Shown here one piece after another: positions 8,612 to 19,935 of a stretch of 64,000 nucleotides of DNA. The notes under the pieces were generated by a model. The model had not been told where the DNA came from and did no database searches. It saw only the letters and a list, made by a program, of their open reading frames with translations. The translations under genes and the position numbers were made by a program. Position 1 is the first letter of the stretch, and every line of letters starts with the position of its first letter. Source of the stretch: Hymenobacter sp. BRD67 (GTDB lineage Bacteria > Bacteroidota > Bacteroidia > Cytophagales > Hymenobacteraceae); NCBI RefSeq assembly GCF_013256425.1, contig NZ_CP053904.1, positions 2,728,001-2,792,000 of the forward strand. Direction: 5' to 3'.

Positions 8612-9055
8612 ATGTCGTCTCCCACACCTGCTACCATCCCCGACCGCCTTACCCAGACGCTGCTACGCCACGGCCTGCGCCAGACCCCCGTGCGCCGCGC
8701 CGTGCTGGCCGCCCTCACCGGCAAAGGCTATGCGCTTACCGGGGCCGAGATTGAGCAGGAAATAGGGGCCGATACCGACCGCATCACGCTCTACCGCACC
8801 CTCAAAAGCTTCGAGCAGCAGGGGCTCATTCACCGCGTTATCGACGATACCGACGTGCTGCGCTACGCTGCCTGCTCCATTGAATGCTCAGCCGACGCGC
8901 ACTTCGATAATCATGTGCATTTTAAGTGCGGGGTGTGCAGCCACACGTATTGCCTGAGCCAGGTAGCCATTCCGGCCGTGCAGCTGCCCGGCGGGTTTCA
9001 GGCCCAGCGGCGCGACTTTCTGCTTTCCGGTACCTGCCAGTTTTGCCAGAGCTGA
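8612..9055 (+). CDS. Fur-family transcriptional regulator
   Basis: 147-residue metal-responsive repressor. The N-terminal winged-helix domain (about residues 10-85) contains HGLRQTPVRRAVL and the recognition helix DRITLYRTLKSFEQQGL. The C-terminal dimerisation/metal domain has HFDNHVHFKCGVC and a final CQFC, giving the paired Cys-x-x-Cys structural zinc site of Fur/Zur proteins. I cannot decide between Fur, Zur and PerR from the residues seen. It is divergent from the ArnT-like gene, so it could influence that operon, but no operator was recognised. Confidence 0.93.
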   Translation: MSSPTPATIPDRLTQTLLRHGLRQTPVRRAVLAALTGKGYALTGAEIEQEIGADTDRITLYRTLKSFEQQGLIHRVIDDTDVLRYAACSIECSADAHFDNHVHFKCGVCSHTYCLSQVAIPAVQLPGGFQAQRRDFLLSGTCQFCQS

Positions 9056-9216
9056 TTGGGCAGCCACACTGAGTAGCCAGTTCTTGCCAGCCGGAGACCT
9101 GCGATGTACTTATGTTAAAAATGTACTTTCCGGCGGCGCCTACGTAGAGAGTAGCCCGCAGAAAGTGGGGCAGCCAGCCGCGCCGAAAACTGCTCACTGT
9201 TAACTGTTAACTGCCA

Positions 9217-9630
9217 ATGTGGTGGACCTACGCCCTGCTATCTGCCGTATTTGCGGCCCTCACTGCTGTACTGGCCAAGGTTGGCATTAAAGGGGTCAGC
9301 TCCGATTTAGCCACCGCTATTCGCACCGTGGTTATCCTGGTAGTGGCCTGGGGCATCGTATTTTTCAAAGATAACCCTTCTGATATATTCACGCTTCAGC
9401 CCCGTACCTGGCTGTTTTTGGTGCTCTCAGGTATTGCCACGGGGCTGTCGTGGCTGTGCTACTTTCGGGCCTTGCAGCTGGGCAAAGTATCGCAGGTAGC
9501 CCCGGTCGATAAGCTGAGCGTGGCGCTGGCCATTGCGCTTTCCGTGGTCTTTTTGGGCGAAACCCTGACGCTGAAAGCCGCGCTGGGCGCGGGCCTCATC
9601 ATTGGGGGCACTTTGGTGCTCATCCTCTGA
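9217..9630 (+). CDS. Small EamA-family transporter
   Basis: 137 residues forming one EamA/DMT unit with about five transmembrane helices: WWTYALLSAVFAALTAVLAK at the start, a middle pair, and a C-terminal VALAIALSVVFLGETLT followed by AGLIIGGTLVLIL. The glutamate in the FLGE motif is typical. Full EamA transporters have two such repeats, so this protein probably dimerises, as small multidrug transporters and ArnE/ArnF do. ArnE/ArnF are undecaprenyl-aminosugar flippase subunits of similar size, so a link to the sugar module just upstream is possible but weak, since the Fur-type gene lies between. Confidence 0.88.
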   Translation: MWWTYALLSAVFAALTAVLAKVGIKGVSSDLATAIRTVVILVVAWGIVFFKDNPSDIFTLQPRTWLFLVLSGIATGLSWLCYFRALQLGKVSQVAPVDKLSVALAIALSVVFLGETLTLKAALGAGLIIGGTLVLIL

Positions 9631-9668
9631 GGAAGCCCGCCCCGGCGCGGCCTGTACGCAAGCTCGAG

Positions 9669-10112
9669 CTACTGATTTGTAGCCGGAGCGGCTGGAGCTG
9701 ATTTATCAGCCCGGTGCTTACCCCCGTGCGATGCGTATTGCGCAAACTGCGCAGGCGTCAGAATGCCCTGCAGCGCGGCCTTGAACTCCTGCGCATTGGC
9801 TTGCAGGGCCGTATTCTTTTCCTTATTGCTGGTGGTACCATTCTGAATTGCATCTATTTTCTGGTCGCGCGTCAGGGCCGCAGCCCGAACTTTGGCCGTA
9901 GTAGCGGCGTCGAGGCTCAATTGCCGGGCCAGCTCCTGGCTCATTTTATCGGCGCGCTGCTCGGGCGCTGCGGCGTGGTAAGCAGTAGCGTGGCTGGCGG
10001 TGGCAGGGGCCGAGGCTGAAGCGGCTGGTGCCTGCTGTGCCTGCGCACTGGTAGAGAGAGTCAACCCGGCTAGCAACAACGATAAAGCGCCGATACGAAA
10101 GGAAGTAGTCAT
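9669..10112 (-). CDS. Small secreted protein with a helical, Spy-like C-terminal half
   Basis: 147 residues. A signal peptide is clear (MTTSFRIGALSLLLAGLTLSTSAQAQ, cleavage near residue 25), followed by an Ala/Ser/His-rich linker to about residue 50. The rest is a predicted helical domain with a Leu/Ala/Lys pattern (KMSQELARQLSLDAATTAKV and LQGILTPAQFAQYASH) that resembles the periplasmic Spy/CpxP or DUF4890 type of envelope-stress proteins. The LTPxQ element is common in that group. I did not find enough to name the family with certainty. The end is His/Lys/Ala rich. Confidence 0.75.
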   Translation of the reverse strand: MTTSFRIGALSLLLAGLTLSTSAQAQQAPAASASAPATASHATAYHAAAPEQRADKMSQELARQLSLDAATTAKVRAAALTRDQKIDAIQNGTTSNKEKNTALQANAQEFKAALQGILTPAQFAQYASHGGKHRADKSAPAAPATNQ

Positions 10113-10212
10113 GAGTGAAAGAAGTTGGTAGAAGCCGTAAAACTGCCACTGCCAGCTGAACGCCTAATGAAGTATATCCTTGGCAGGATGCCGCTTCGAA
10201 ACTGCTACAACG

Positions 10213-10250
10213 AAAAAAGGCACCTGCCAGCAATGCTCGCAGGTGCCTTT
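10213..10250 (-). terminator. Rho-independent terminator downstream of tRNA-Ala
   Basis: A 12-bp perfect stem, AAAGGCACCTGC with GCAGGTGCCTTT around an 11-base loop, ends in a T run when read on the minus strand. It is 14 bases beyond the tRNA 3' end. Confidence 0.8.
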
Positions 10251-10263
10251 CAGCAAACGGGTG

Positions 10264-10337
<74 letters not shown>

Positions 10338-10379
10338 GTTTTAGGGCTTTACCACCGCGCCGGTTGCGCTTTGGTTGTG

Positions 10380-10409
10380 CAAAAGTACGCTGGCTTTTCG
10401 CTTGTGCAA
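10380..10409 (-). promoter_or_regulatory. Promoter of tRNA-Ala
   Basis: On the minus strand a TTG (-33) is followed after 19 bases by TACTTTTG, a match to TAnnTTTG (-7). The spacing is within the Bacteroidota norm, and the tRNA begins about 43 bases downstream. Confidence 0.65.
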
Positions 10410-10453
10410 GTCCCTGAGCCAATATTCTTCACAACTAACGCAAAATCAGGCGC

Positions 10454-10487
10454 AAAAAAAAGGGCGGGAGAATCTCCCGCCCTTTTT
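10454..10487 (-). terminator. Rho-independent terminator of the first TonB receptor gene
   Basis: The stem GGGCGGGAGA/TCTCCCGCCC is flanked by an A run and a T run, so it could work in both directions. It lies 28 bases past the receptor stop codon on the minus strand. Confidence 0.8.
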
Positions 10488-10514
10488 CAGCACCTTTCAC
10501 AATTACCCGAGTAC

Positions 10515-13500
10515 TTAGTTGAAGCTGTAGCGTATGCCCAGCTGCCCCTGCCAGCGCGAGCCAAACGACGCGAAATCGTAGGAGCGGCCGCTGTTGCCAT
10601 AGGCCGATGGCAGCGAGAAGGTGGGTTGCGCATTCACGTTGGTCGACTCTACTTTCAGCAGTTCTACGGCATTGTTAGACACCACATACTGGCGGCCCCA
10701 GTTGTTGTTAAGCAGATTGCCCAGGTTAAAGATATCGAACGTGATTTGCAGGCTGTTGCGCTTGCCGCCGGCCGTAAAGAAAATTTCCTGGGCTACGCGC
10801 AGGTCAACTTCATGCGTCCAGGGCAGGCGGGCGCCGAAGCGCTCCACTACCTGCCCGCGGTGGCTGCTCAGGTAAGGGTCGTTCTGGATAAATGCCTCGA
10901 GTTGGTTCTGAACCGTAGCCAGGTCGCGGTTTTCGGTGGCCACGAGGCGGATTTGGTTAGGGTCGCGCACGTCGGTTGGCACGTACAGCAGGTCGTTGCC
11001 CGTGTTGCCGTCACGGTTGAGGTCCGTGCTCTGGCCGTAGATGTACGTCAGCGGCTGGCCCGACAGGCCTTCGTAGAACATTGTAATAGTGGTACCGAGC
11101 TTGTTGTTAGCATAGCGGAAGGTATAGCCCGTACTCGCGATAACGCGATGACGCTGGTCGTTGCGCGAGTAGCCCAGCTCGGGGCTATTCGGGTCATACG
11201 CCACCTGGTTGAATGCGTAGTTCGACGAGGCCGTGCTGCTGGTACCGCTGTTCACCTCTTTCGATACGCCGTAGGTGTAGGCAGCTGTAGTGTTCAGACC
11301 ATTCAGGAAGCGCTTCTGCAGCTGGAAAGTGGCGTTGTAGCGATAGCCCTGGTTGGTATTGTCGAGCAGGTAAACGTTGGTATAGTTTGGGTTAACCCGG
11401 CGCAGGGCCGTAGTAGCCGCATATATCGGACGCTGGTCGGGGCCGGCCAGGCGACCTACCGGAGCCGTCAGGTTGATATCCTTATAATAGATATCGTTAA
11501 TGGTCTTGGAGTAGATTCCTTCCACGGTGGCGACAACATCACCCGGCAGGCGGAAGTCGGCTGCCAGGTTTGAGCGCCATACCTGGGGAGCTTAAAGTTA
11601 TCGCTTACTAAGTTTATCTGGCTGGTAAGCACCTGGGTATAAGAAGTCGCAATCTTGGCAGGGTCAATCTGCACCGGCAGCGTAGTGCCAGTGGCTGCCG
11701 TCTGGTTTACCGAGCCCTGCACCAGGCCGCTGTTGGTATAGCTGTTAGAAATCCACACGAAGGGCACGCGGCCCGAGAAAATACCCGTACCGCCGCGCAG
11801 CTGAATTTTGGTATCATTGTTTACGTCCCAGTTAAAGCCCAGGCGGGGCGAGTAGAGTACCTGGCCGTTAGGCGTATTGCTGGTTTTGTACTGGCTGCCG
11901 AAGCCGGCATTGAAGGTGCCGTTGGCGGCTTTCGAGCCCTCGGTTACGCCGGCGTTGTAACCCGGCTTGTCTACAAATACGGGTACGTCGATACGCATAC
12001 CTAGGGTCAGGCGCAGGTTTTCGACGGGGGTGTACTCGTCCTGCGCATAGAAGCCCAACTGCGCCGCCTTGAAGCTTGCCTCTCCATTGTTGGCGGTAGG
12101 GTAGCTCGACTGTACTTGCGTAGCCTTACCAGCCTGAAAGTTGGCCAGCGAAGAGAACGTGTAGTAGCCGGCCCCGTTATTAAGAAACAGGTTGCGGAAC
12201 TTGAAGCCCTCGTTGTGGGTACCCACCGTAAACGTGTGCTTGCCAATGGCTTTGGTGAGGTTATCGGTAATCTCAATGATATCCTGGTCGAGCTGGTTTG
12301 CTACGGAGCTGCGCTCCTGCCCCAGGCTATAGGTAACGCCACCTTCCGAAATCTGATAAGCGGGGCCGGGGGCACCTACTACATCGCGCGAATCACGGAT
12401 GGCACTGTAGCTTAAAATCAGCTTGTTGGAGAAGCCACCCGCGAAGCGACTATTGAGCTCGGCAACCGTGCTGTTTTGCAGGTTACTGAAGCGATATGCG
12501 TTGTTGCTGAAGCGGACGTTGGTACCCGTGCGGGTAATGTTGTCGTCAAACGCCTTCACGAAGTTATGACGCAGGGTCAGGGTGTTATTCTCCGAGAGGT
12601 TGAAGTCGAGGCGGGCAAAAATCTTATTGCTTTCGGTGAGGCGCGTGATATCGCCTACCGTGCCGGGGTCGTAGCCACCATAGAAGCCGCCGCTGGCAGT
12701 AGGCAGCAGGGCCGCCGTCCGAATGGCGTTGATAACACTAACGCTGGCGCGTGAGTCGGCTCCCCCGGCAGGTAGCCCAGGGGCGTATTAACGCGCTGTA
12801 TCTCCGCATTCAGAAAGAAGAAGACTTTATCTTTTACCAAAGCTCCTCCCACGCGGAAGCCCGTCTGGTAGTTGTAAAACTTATCTGCCTTGGAGCCGTC
12901 GGTTACGCTTTTGCCCACCGTATTCTGGTTGCGCCCAAAGCCGTAGATGGAGGCCGACAAATCGTTGGAGCCCGAGCGGGTAACAGCATTTACCCCGGCC
13001 CCGGTAAAGTTGCCCATTGTAACGTCATAGGGGGCCAGCACCACCTGAATCTGGTCGATGGCATCGAGGGCGATAGGGTTGGTGCCAGCCTGCCCGCCGG
13101 GCGTGCCGGAAGAAGCCAGCCCGAATACGTCGTTGTTCACGGCGCCATCAATGGTAATGTTGTTGTAGCGGTTGTTGGCACCGCCAAATGATGAGCTGCC
13201 GCCCCGCCAGCCTGCGGGGTAAGGCGCGTGAAGTCGGTGAGCGAGCGGCTCAACGTGGGTAGCTGGCTTATCTGCTCACGGCTTACGTTGGTTTCGGCCC
13301 CGGTACGGCCGGCATTGATGACCGGGTCGCGGCGGGTGGTGATAGTTACTTCGCCGAGCTCCGTAGTTGAGGTGCTCATCGGCGCATCAATACGCTTGTT
13401 TTCGCCCAGCGACAGAATAATGCCCGTTTTCACCACATCCTGATAGCCTACGAATGTTACTTTAACCGTGTACGGCCCGCCAACGCGCATACCCTGAATG

Positions 13501-13711
13501 TTGTAGCGGCCATCAGCATTGGTACCCACGCCGTACTGCGTGTTGGTCGGCGTATGGACGGCCAGCACGGTGGCTCCTGGCAGCGGCTCGCCTTTCGCAT
13601 CAGTTACCGCCCCGCTAAGGGAGGCCGTAGTGGCTCCCTGCCCCAGCTCAAACGGGCCGTAAGCAGCAAAAACAGGAGCAGCGTGAAGTGGCGTAGAGGT
13701 AGATTTCTCAT
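10515..13711 (-). CDS. Oar-like TonB-dependent receptor 1 (four frameshifts in assembly)
   Basis: Outer-membrane TonB-dependent receptor with an N-terminal carboxypeptidase-regulatory-like beta domain, about 1066 residues after repair. The signal peptide MRNLPLRHFTLLLFLLLTAR starts at the ATG at 13711. ATTASLSGAVTDAKGEPLPG begins the CarboxypepD_reg-like domain, NNITIDGAVNNDVFG and TGAGVNAVTRSGSN belong to the plug, and the barrel ends in RYSFN. The frame shifts at 13641-13644, 13202-13205, 12762-12766 and 11585-11588; each is a G/C run that needs one more base. A paralogue lies just upstream. The ligand is unknown; the Oar name comes from overall architecture. A TAACTTTG -7 box sits at 13754-13761. 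Confidence 0.9.
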
Positions 13712-14041
13712 AGAATGAAAAAAGGTAAAAGGCGCACAGGTGCCAGTGTGCGGCAAAGTTAAGCTGCACAAACGCCTATTTTTCATCTTACCTACATCTA
13801 AACCCATCAAAATATGAAGAAAAAATGAGTATTGCTCATGTCAAATTCATTAGTAGTGCTCGTAAAATCTGATGGTTAGATGACTCAAATTTTTTTATGA
13901 TTTTATGCTTTTGCCAAGTACATTTTGTGGGAGCCCATGAGCTTTTTATGAAGGCAGTGGCTGGCTTACAAAAAAGCGGGGCAGGAATTGCTTCCTGCCC
14001 CGCTTTCGGGTAGACAAACTGGCTAGTGGCCAGCGGCCCGG
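13712..14041. other. Intergenic region between the two Oar-like receptors
   Basis: 330 AT-rich bases without a gene. They hold a TAACTTTG -7 box for receptor 1 (minus strand, 13754-13761), an inverted repeat ATGAG...CTCAT at about 13825-13840 that could be an operator, and the terminator of receptor 2 at 13973-14006. Confidence 0.5.
13973..14006 (-). terminator. Rho-independent terminator of the second TonB receptor gene
   Basis: The 15-bp stem AAAGCGGGGCAGGAA/TTCCTGCCCCGCTTT has a 4-base loop and reads into a T run on the minus strand. It is 36 bases past the receptor stop. Confidence 0.82.
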
Positions 14042-17000
14042 TTAGTTGAATAGGTAGCGCAGGCCAATCTGCATCTGCCAGCGCGAGACCAGCGTTGTCA
14101 CATCGGTGCGGAAAGGCGTTGTGAGTACTTGCGGAGGCGTGATAGTAGTGGTACCACCACTTACTGCACGGGTCGCCCCGGCTACAGTTTGCAGGTAAAA
14201 GGTCGGCTGCCCCTGTGCGTTGTAGCCAGCAAAGGCGAGCGGCGAGCTATTGTATGGAAACTGATACGAGCCCCAATTCCGGTTAATCAGATTGCCTACG
14301 TTGAAGATATCTAGGCTAAACTGTAGCGCGTTGCGGTTTTCGCCGATATTAGTGAACACATCTTGTAACAGACGGAAGTCTATTTCGTGCTGCCAGGGCT
14401 GAACGGCGCCGTTGCGCTCGGCATACTGGCCACGGTGGGCCCGCAGGTAGGGGTCTGAGTTGATATAGTTTTCGAGGTCAATCGCCTGCTGGGCGGCTGT
14501 GTACACAAATTTGTCCGTGCTGCCGCTAAAATTCGTGGTACGGTCTACCAATACTATCTCGCTGGCATTGCGTGGAATGTACATCAGGTCGTTGCCGTTC
14601 ACACCGTCTCCATTCATGTCGCCGCTGTAGGTGTAGGAATAGCGACCGCCGGGCGCACCCGTGTAGAACAGCGAGATGGTGGTACCCAGGTGGCCCAGGT
14701 AGTTGAAGCGGTAAGAAAGCGAGCCAATTACCCGGTGCGATACCAGGTAGGCCGAGTAGCCCAACTCTTGGGAGTTAGGGTCACCCGATACGGGACGACC
14801 AGCCCAACTGGACTGAGCAATCGAGCCTCCATCGTTTACCGAGCGCGCGTCGGAGTAGGTATAGGCAGCCATAGCGTAGAGCCCATTGCTGAATGTTTTC
14901 TGCAACTGACCCGTGAAGCTGTACGAATAGCCTGCGCTGGTATTGTTGAGCAGAATAGCGTCAGTAATAGCCGGATTGCCTACCGAAGGTGTAATCGCCT
15001 TACCATCCGGAGTTTGTCCGTAGATACGGTTATAGGGCGACGCATTCAGGCCAACCCCGGTAGCGCTCGGCGTATAAAAAATCGGGCGGTTATCAGCTCC
15101 TACTGCCCGGTTGGTCGAATTAGGAAGGTTGATATTCTGGAAATATACCGCGTTCAGGTCTTTGGTATACAGGCCCTCAATGGTGCCCACTATCCCGCCT
15201 ATAATCTCGTGGTCAAGAGCTAGATTTGAGCGCCACACCTGCGGAAACTTAAAGTCGCGGGCGGTTACGGCGAGGTTATACGAGGTGTTAGCACCTCCAG
15301 CGGTCAACTGCGTACGGTACTGGTCAACGTTAGGGCTGAAAGCGTAGCCAGCTGCAGATGCACCCTGAAAGTCAATCGAGCCAAATTGTACCCCGTTGTT
15401 GCTGGCTTGGTTTGAAATCCAAACGTAGGGTACGCGGCCAGTGAAGATACCCGTACCGCCGCGCAGCTGCGTTTTGCGGTCGTCGTTCACGTCCCAGTTA
15501 AACCCTATACGGGGCGAAAACAGTACCGTACGGTTGGGCAGCTGGCTGGTATTAATCTGGATGTTATCGCGGAAGTTATTCAGGCCGGCATAAGATTTAC
15601 CAGTAGCCGGGTCTGTACCGCCGCTCACCGGATAGTTCTGCTGAATGCTGGAATAGATGATTGGCAGGTCACCGCGAATACCGTAGGTCAGCTTTAGATT
15701 ACTGGCCGGCGACCATTCATCCTGGATGTAAACCCCAATCTGGGCGGCATTAGTCACGGCATATGGGAACGAGCCATCGGGCAGTGCCGAGTAGCGCAGT
15801 TGATAACGCTGGGCCGAGCGCAGACCATCAGAGGCGAGGCGGGGGTAAGTGCGCCGTTGGTGTAGTTGTAACCATAGGGCGCGTCAGCGGTAGCAGCCGA
15901 GGCATAGAAGTCTTGCAGCGAGTTATACACAAACGCACCGTAGTACTGAGGGGCGAAGCCGTTGGTATACTTATATAGCTCGTTGTAGGTACCCACCGTC
16001 ACATTGTGCTTGCCTAGGAAGGCCGTAAAGTTGTCGCCAAACTGATACGTATTGGTATTCAGTATGTTGAAGGCAGAGAAAGGCTCATAACCAAATGAGG
16101 TAAGCGTCTGCGGAGCCGTTACGCGGGTGCCGGGGGCACTCAGAGTAGTCGCGTTGCCAATGTCCACCAGTGGAAATAGCGGAATAGCGCCGCCACCTCC
16201 ACTCTCACGGTAGTCGCGGTTGGATAGGAAACCGGCCGTCATGTTGTTGGCAAACTTGGCCCAAAGGTGCTGTTCAACTCGGCGATAAATGAGTTGATGT
16301 TGTTGTTGATGCGGTAATAGGAGCCGTAGAAAGGAAGGCCAAATACCGTCTGTGAGCGGTTGCTGATGGAACCCGAGCCACTGGGTGGCACATCGCGGTA
16401 CGACTTCAGGTAGTTGTACTTAATGTTGAAGCGGTGGTTCTGGCTGATGTTCCAGTCTATCTTAGCCGTAAACTTATCGCTGTTCGACGCCAGCGAGTAG
16501 CCTTGGTAAGGACCAGGGTTATAGTTATACTTCGACATCAGAAAGCTGCTGAGCGTGTTCAGGTCAGATGCTGACGCCTGCGACACCGACTGGCCGTTGG
16601 CGGGGTTAGCCTGGGTAGCGGCCGAGTAGTTGCCTGTGGGCGGGTCGGTACGCAGTTCTCGCTCGGCATTAATGAAGAAGAACAGCTTGTCTTTAATGAT
16701 GGGCCCACCAACGCGGAAGCCAAAGTTCTTCAAATTAAAATTGGCAATTGTGTTATCTACGTTGCCGATATGAGTACCTACGTAGTTCTGGTCACGATAA
16801 AAACCATAAACCGAAGCCGACACTTTATTACTGCCTGAACGGGTTACAGCGTTGATACCAGCTCCAGTAAAAGAGCCCTGCCGCACGTCATAAGGCGCAA
16901 TGCTCACCTGTATCTGGTCGATGGCATCGAGCGAGATAGGTTGAGCATTAGCCTGGCCCCAATGGTACCCGACAAGCCGAAGGAGTTATTAAATAGGGCT

Positions 17001-17563
17001 CCGTCGATAGTGATGTTGTTATAGAGGTTGTTACGACTACCGAAGCCACCTTGGCCGTTGGCCTGGGGTGTGAGACGGGTATAATCGGAAAATGAGCGGT
17101 TGATAGTTGGCAGCTGCTCAATTACCTGACGCTGAATAGTCGTAGCAGCACCGGTACGGTCGGCGTTGATAACTGGGTTTTGACGACCAGTTACGGTAAC
17201 CTCCGTCAACTGGGTTGAGCTTTCACCCAGTTTGGCATCGAGGCGGAAGTTTTCGGCCAGCGTCAGGTTGATACCAGTGCGGGTAAAATCCTGAAAGCCT
17301 ACGAACGTAACCTTTACGGTATAGGGACCGCCTACCCGCATGTTCTGGATGTTGAAACGACCATCAGCGTTGGTAGGTGCTACGTACTGCGTGTTAGTAG
17401 GTGTGTGCACGGCAATTACCGTAGCACCGGGCAAAAACTGCCCTTTGGCATCGGTAATGGTGCCGCTCATAGCGGCCGTAGTAGCACCCTGGCTCCAGCC
17501 AAGCTGAGCTGTCAACAGCAACAATGCCAACAGCAGTGTCTGTCGTAAGTAGTGAAGCTTCAT
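14042..17563 (-). CDS. Oar-like TonB-dependent receptor 2 (three frameshifts in assembly)
   Basis: Paralogue of the receptor downstream, about 1174 residues after repair. It has the signal peptide MKLHYLRQTLLLALLLLTAQ (ATG at 17563), a carboxypeptidase-regulatory-like domain from ATTAAMSGTITDAKGQFLPG, the plug elements TVTGRQNPVINADRTGA, NNITIDGALFNNSFG and TGAGINAVTRSGSN, and a beta barrel ending in RYLFN. The frame changes at 16957-16960, 16260-16262 and 15841-15845, each repaired by one base in a C or G run. It has its own terminator and a TAATTTTG -7 box at 17606-17613, so it is probably transcribed separately. Substrate unknown. Confidence 0.9.
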
Positions 17564-17605
17564 AAGAAGAATTAAAAATGGAAGAAAGGCTAGCTGGTCT
17601 GCCGG

Positions 17606-17613
17606 CAAAATTA
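17606..17613 (-). promoter_or_regulatory. -7 box of the second TonB receptor gene
   Basis: On the minus strand TAATTTTG fits TAnnTTTG, about 43 bases before the ATG. No clear -33 TTG is present. Confidence 0.4.
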
Positions 17614-17710
17614 CTTCCTATCCTTCAGACTTACACATTATGCTCATGTTAAAAATCTGAAGATAAATTGATTAGTTCATCTAATCTTCATTTTTCACTT
17701 CATCAAAAGG

Positions 17711-18420
17711 TCATAGCTTCGGTCGTACAGCCCGAATGAAGCGGCTCAGGTAATAATCGGCCTCGAAGCTGTTTTCTATAACGCCCAGCGAGGTAGAGGC
17801 GTGAATGAACTCGACGCCTTCCTCATCGACTACCGTCACCATGCCAACGTGCGTAATTACCTGCGAGCCGGGGAGGCGCCAAAAAATAAAAAGTCGCCGG
17901 GCCGCAGCTCGGTGGGTTTCACCGGGTCGCCCCAGGCAGCTTGCTCATTCGATGAGCGCGGGATGGTGATGCCTGCCTCAGCAAATGACAGCTGGAGCAG
18001 GGCCGAGCAGTCCATTCCCATGCGGGTGGTGCCGCCAAACAGGTAGGGCGTACCCTGGTAGGCGCGGGCATTGTCGATGACGCTGGCCAGCACCCCGGTA
18101 GCATTGCCGGTGCGCAAAGGCCGCTTTATCACTACTTTAGTAGTGGTTGCCACGCCGCCACTACCGGCTGTAGTAGTCTTGGTTTTCGTTTTGGTCGCGC
18201 TCGGGCCAGCTACCCGCTGGCCGTGCTTCATACGGGCCATGTCGCGGGCCGAGTAGTAGCGCCCGTTATGCTGGTTGAGCTTGCGCTGGCAGCTGCTGGC
18301 CAGCAGCAACAACACCAGCGCCAGGCCATAGTAGCGCTGCCAGGTTGGGTTGGTAACCGGGCGGCAAGCCGCAATTCGTGCTTTCGCTATTGGCCTTACC
18401 TTCGTTTTCTCACTCTGCAT
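17711..18420 (-). CDS. NlpC/P60-family lipoprotein peptidase (frameshift in assembly)
   Basis: Probable cell-wall endopeptidase, about 236 residues after repair. A hydrophobic stretch ending LLLLASSCQ is a lipoprotein signal with Cys lipidation; a Lys/Thr-rich linker follows. The catalytic domain begins at IDNARAYQGTPYLFGG, with the nucleophile in MGMDCSALLQLSF and the His in QVITHVGMVT. The last part is only reached after restoring one base to the A run at 17881-17886 (FLFFWRLPGSQVITHVG); without it the frame ends at 17857 and loses the catalytic His. The ATG at 18420 is chosen; the frame extends further upstream but overlaps the divergent GlcD-like gene. Confidence 0.85.
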
Positions 18421-18466
18421 TACTGGCAAATATAGCCCGGCGGCTGCCAGCCGTTCTTTTACACGC

Positions 18467-19876
<1,410 letters not shown>

Positions 19877-19877
19877 C

Positions 19878-19932
19878 CAGTTAGCAGTTAACAATTGCTA
19901 ACTGCTAACTGCTAACTGCTAATTGCTAACTG
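19878..19932. repeat. Short tandem repeat of CTAACTG units
   Basis: At least four near-perfect heptamers (ctaactg with one ctaattg variant) follow an inverted start, cagttagcagttaacaattg. It lies between the convergent GlcD-like and amidase genes. A related short run, ctgttaactgttaactg, occurs just before the EamA gene near 9197-9213. Confidence 0.65.
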
Positions 19933-19935
19933 ACA

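Noticed and set aside
10371..11573. 400-residue open frame opposite the first TonB receptor
   Set aside because: It runs across a terminator and the barrel-coding part of the receptor; no protein-like features.
10515..17563. Several separate short receptor genes with 4-base overlaps, as a naive ORF reading would suggest
   Set aside because: The pieces are consecutive parts of two receptors; each junction is explained by one missing base in a G/C run, so the overlaps are chance GTGA/ATGA words.
10515..17563. Programmed frameshifting or phase variation as the cause of the many breaks
   Set aside because: The same kind of break affects sdhA, cysS and folK, the runs are short (mostly 4-5) and lack slippery-site context; sequencing error is simpler.
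17711..18420. Truncated, inactive NlpC/P60 pseudogene
   Set aside because: One base in the A6 run at 17881-17886 restores the catalytic His and a normal length, consistent with the other run-length errors.
19878..19932. CRISPR array
   Set aside because: The unit is 7 bases with no spacers and no cas genes are present.
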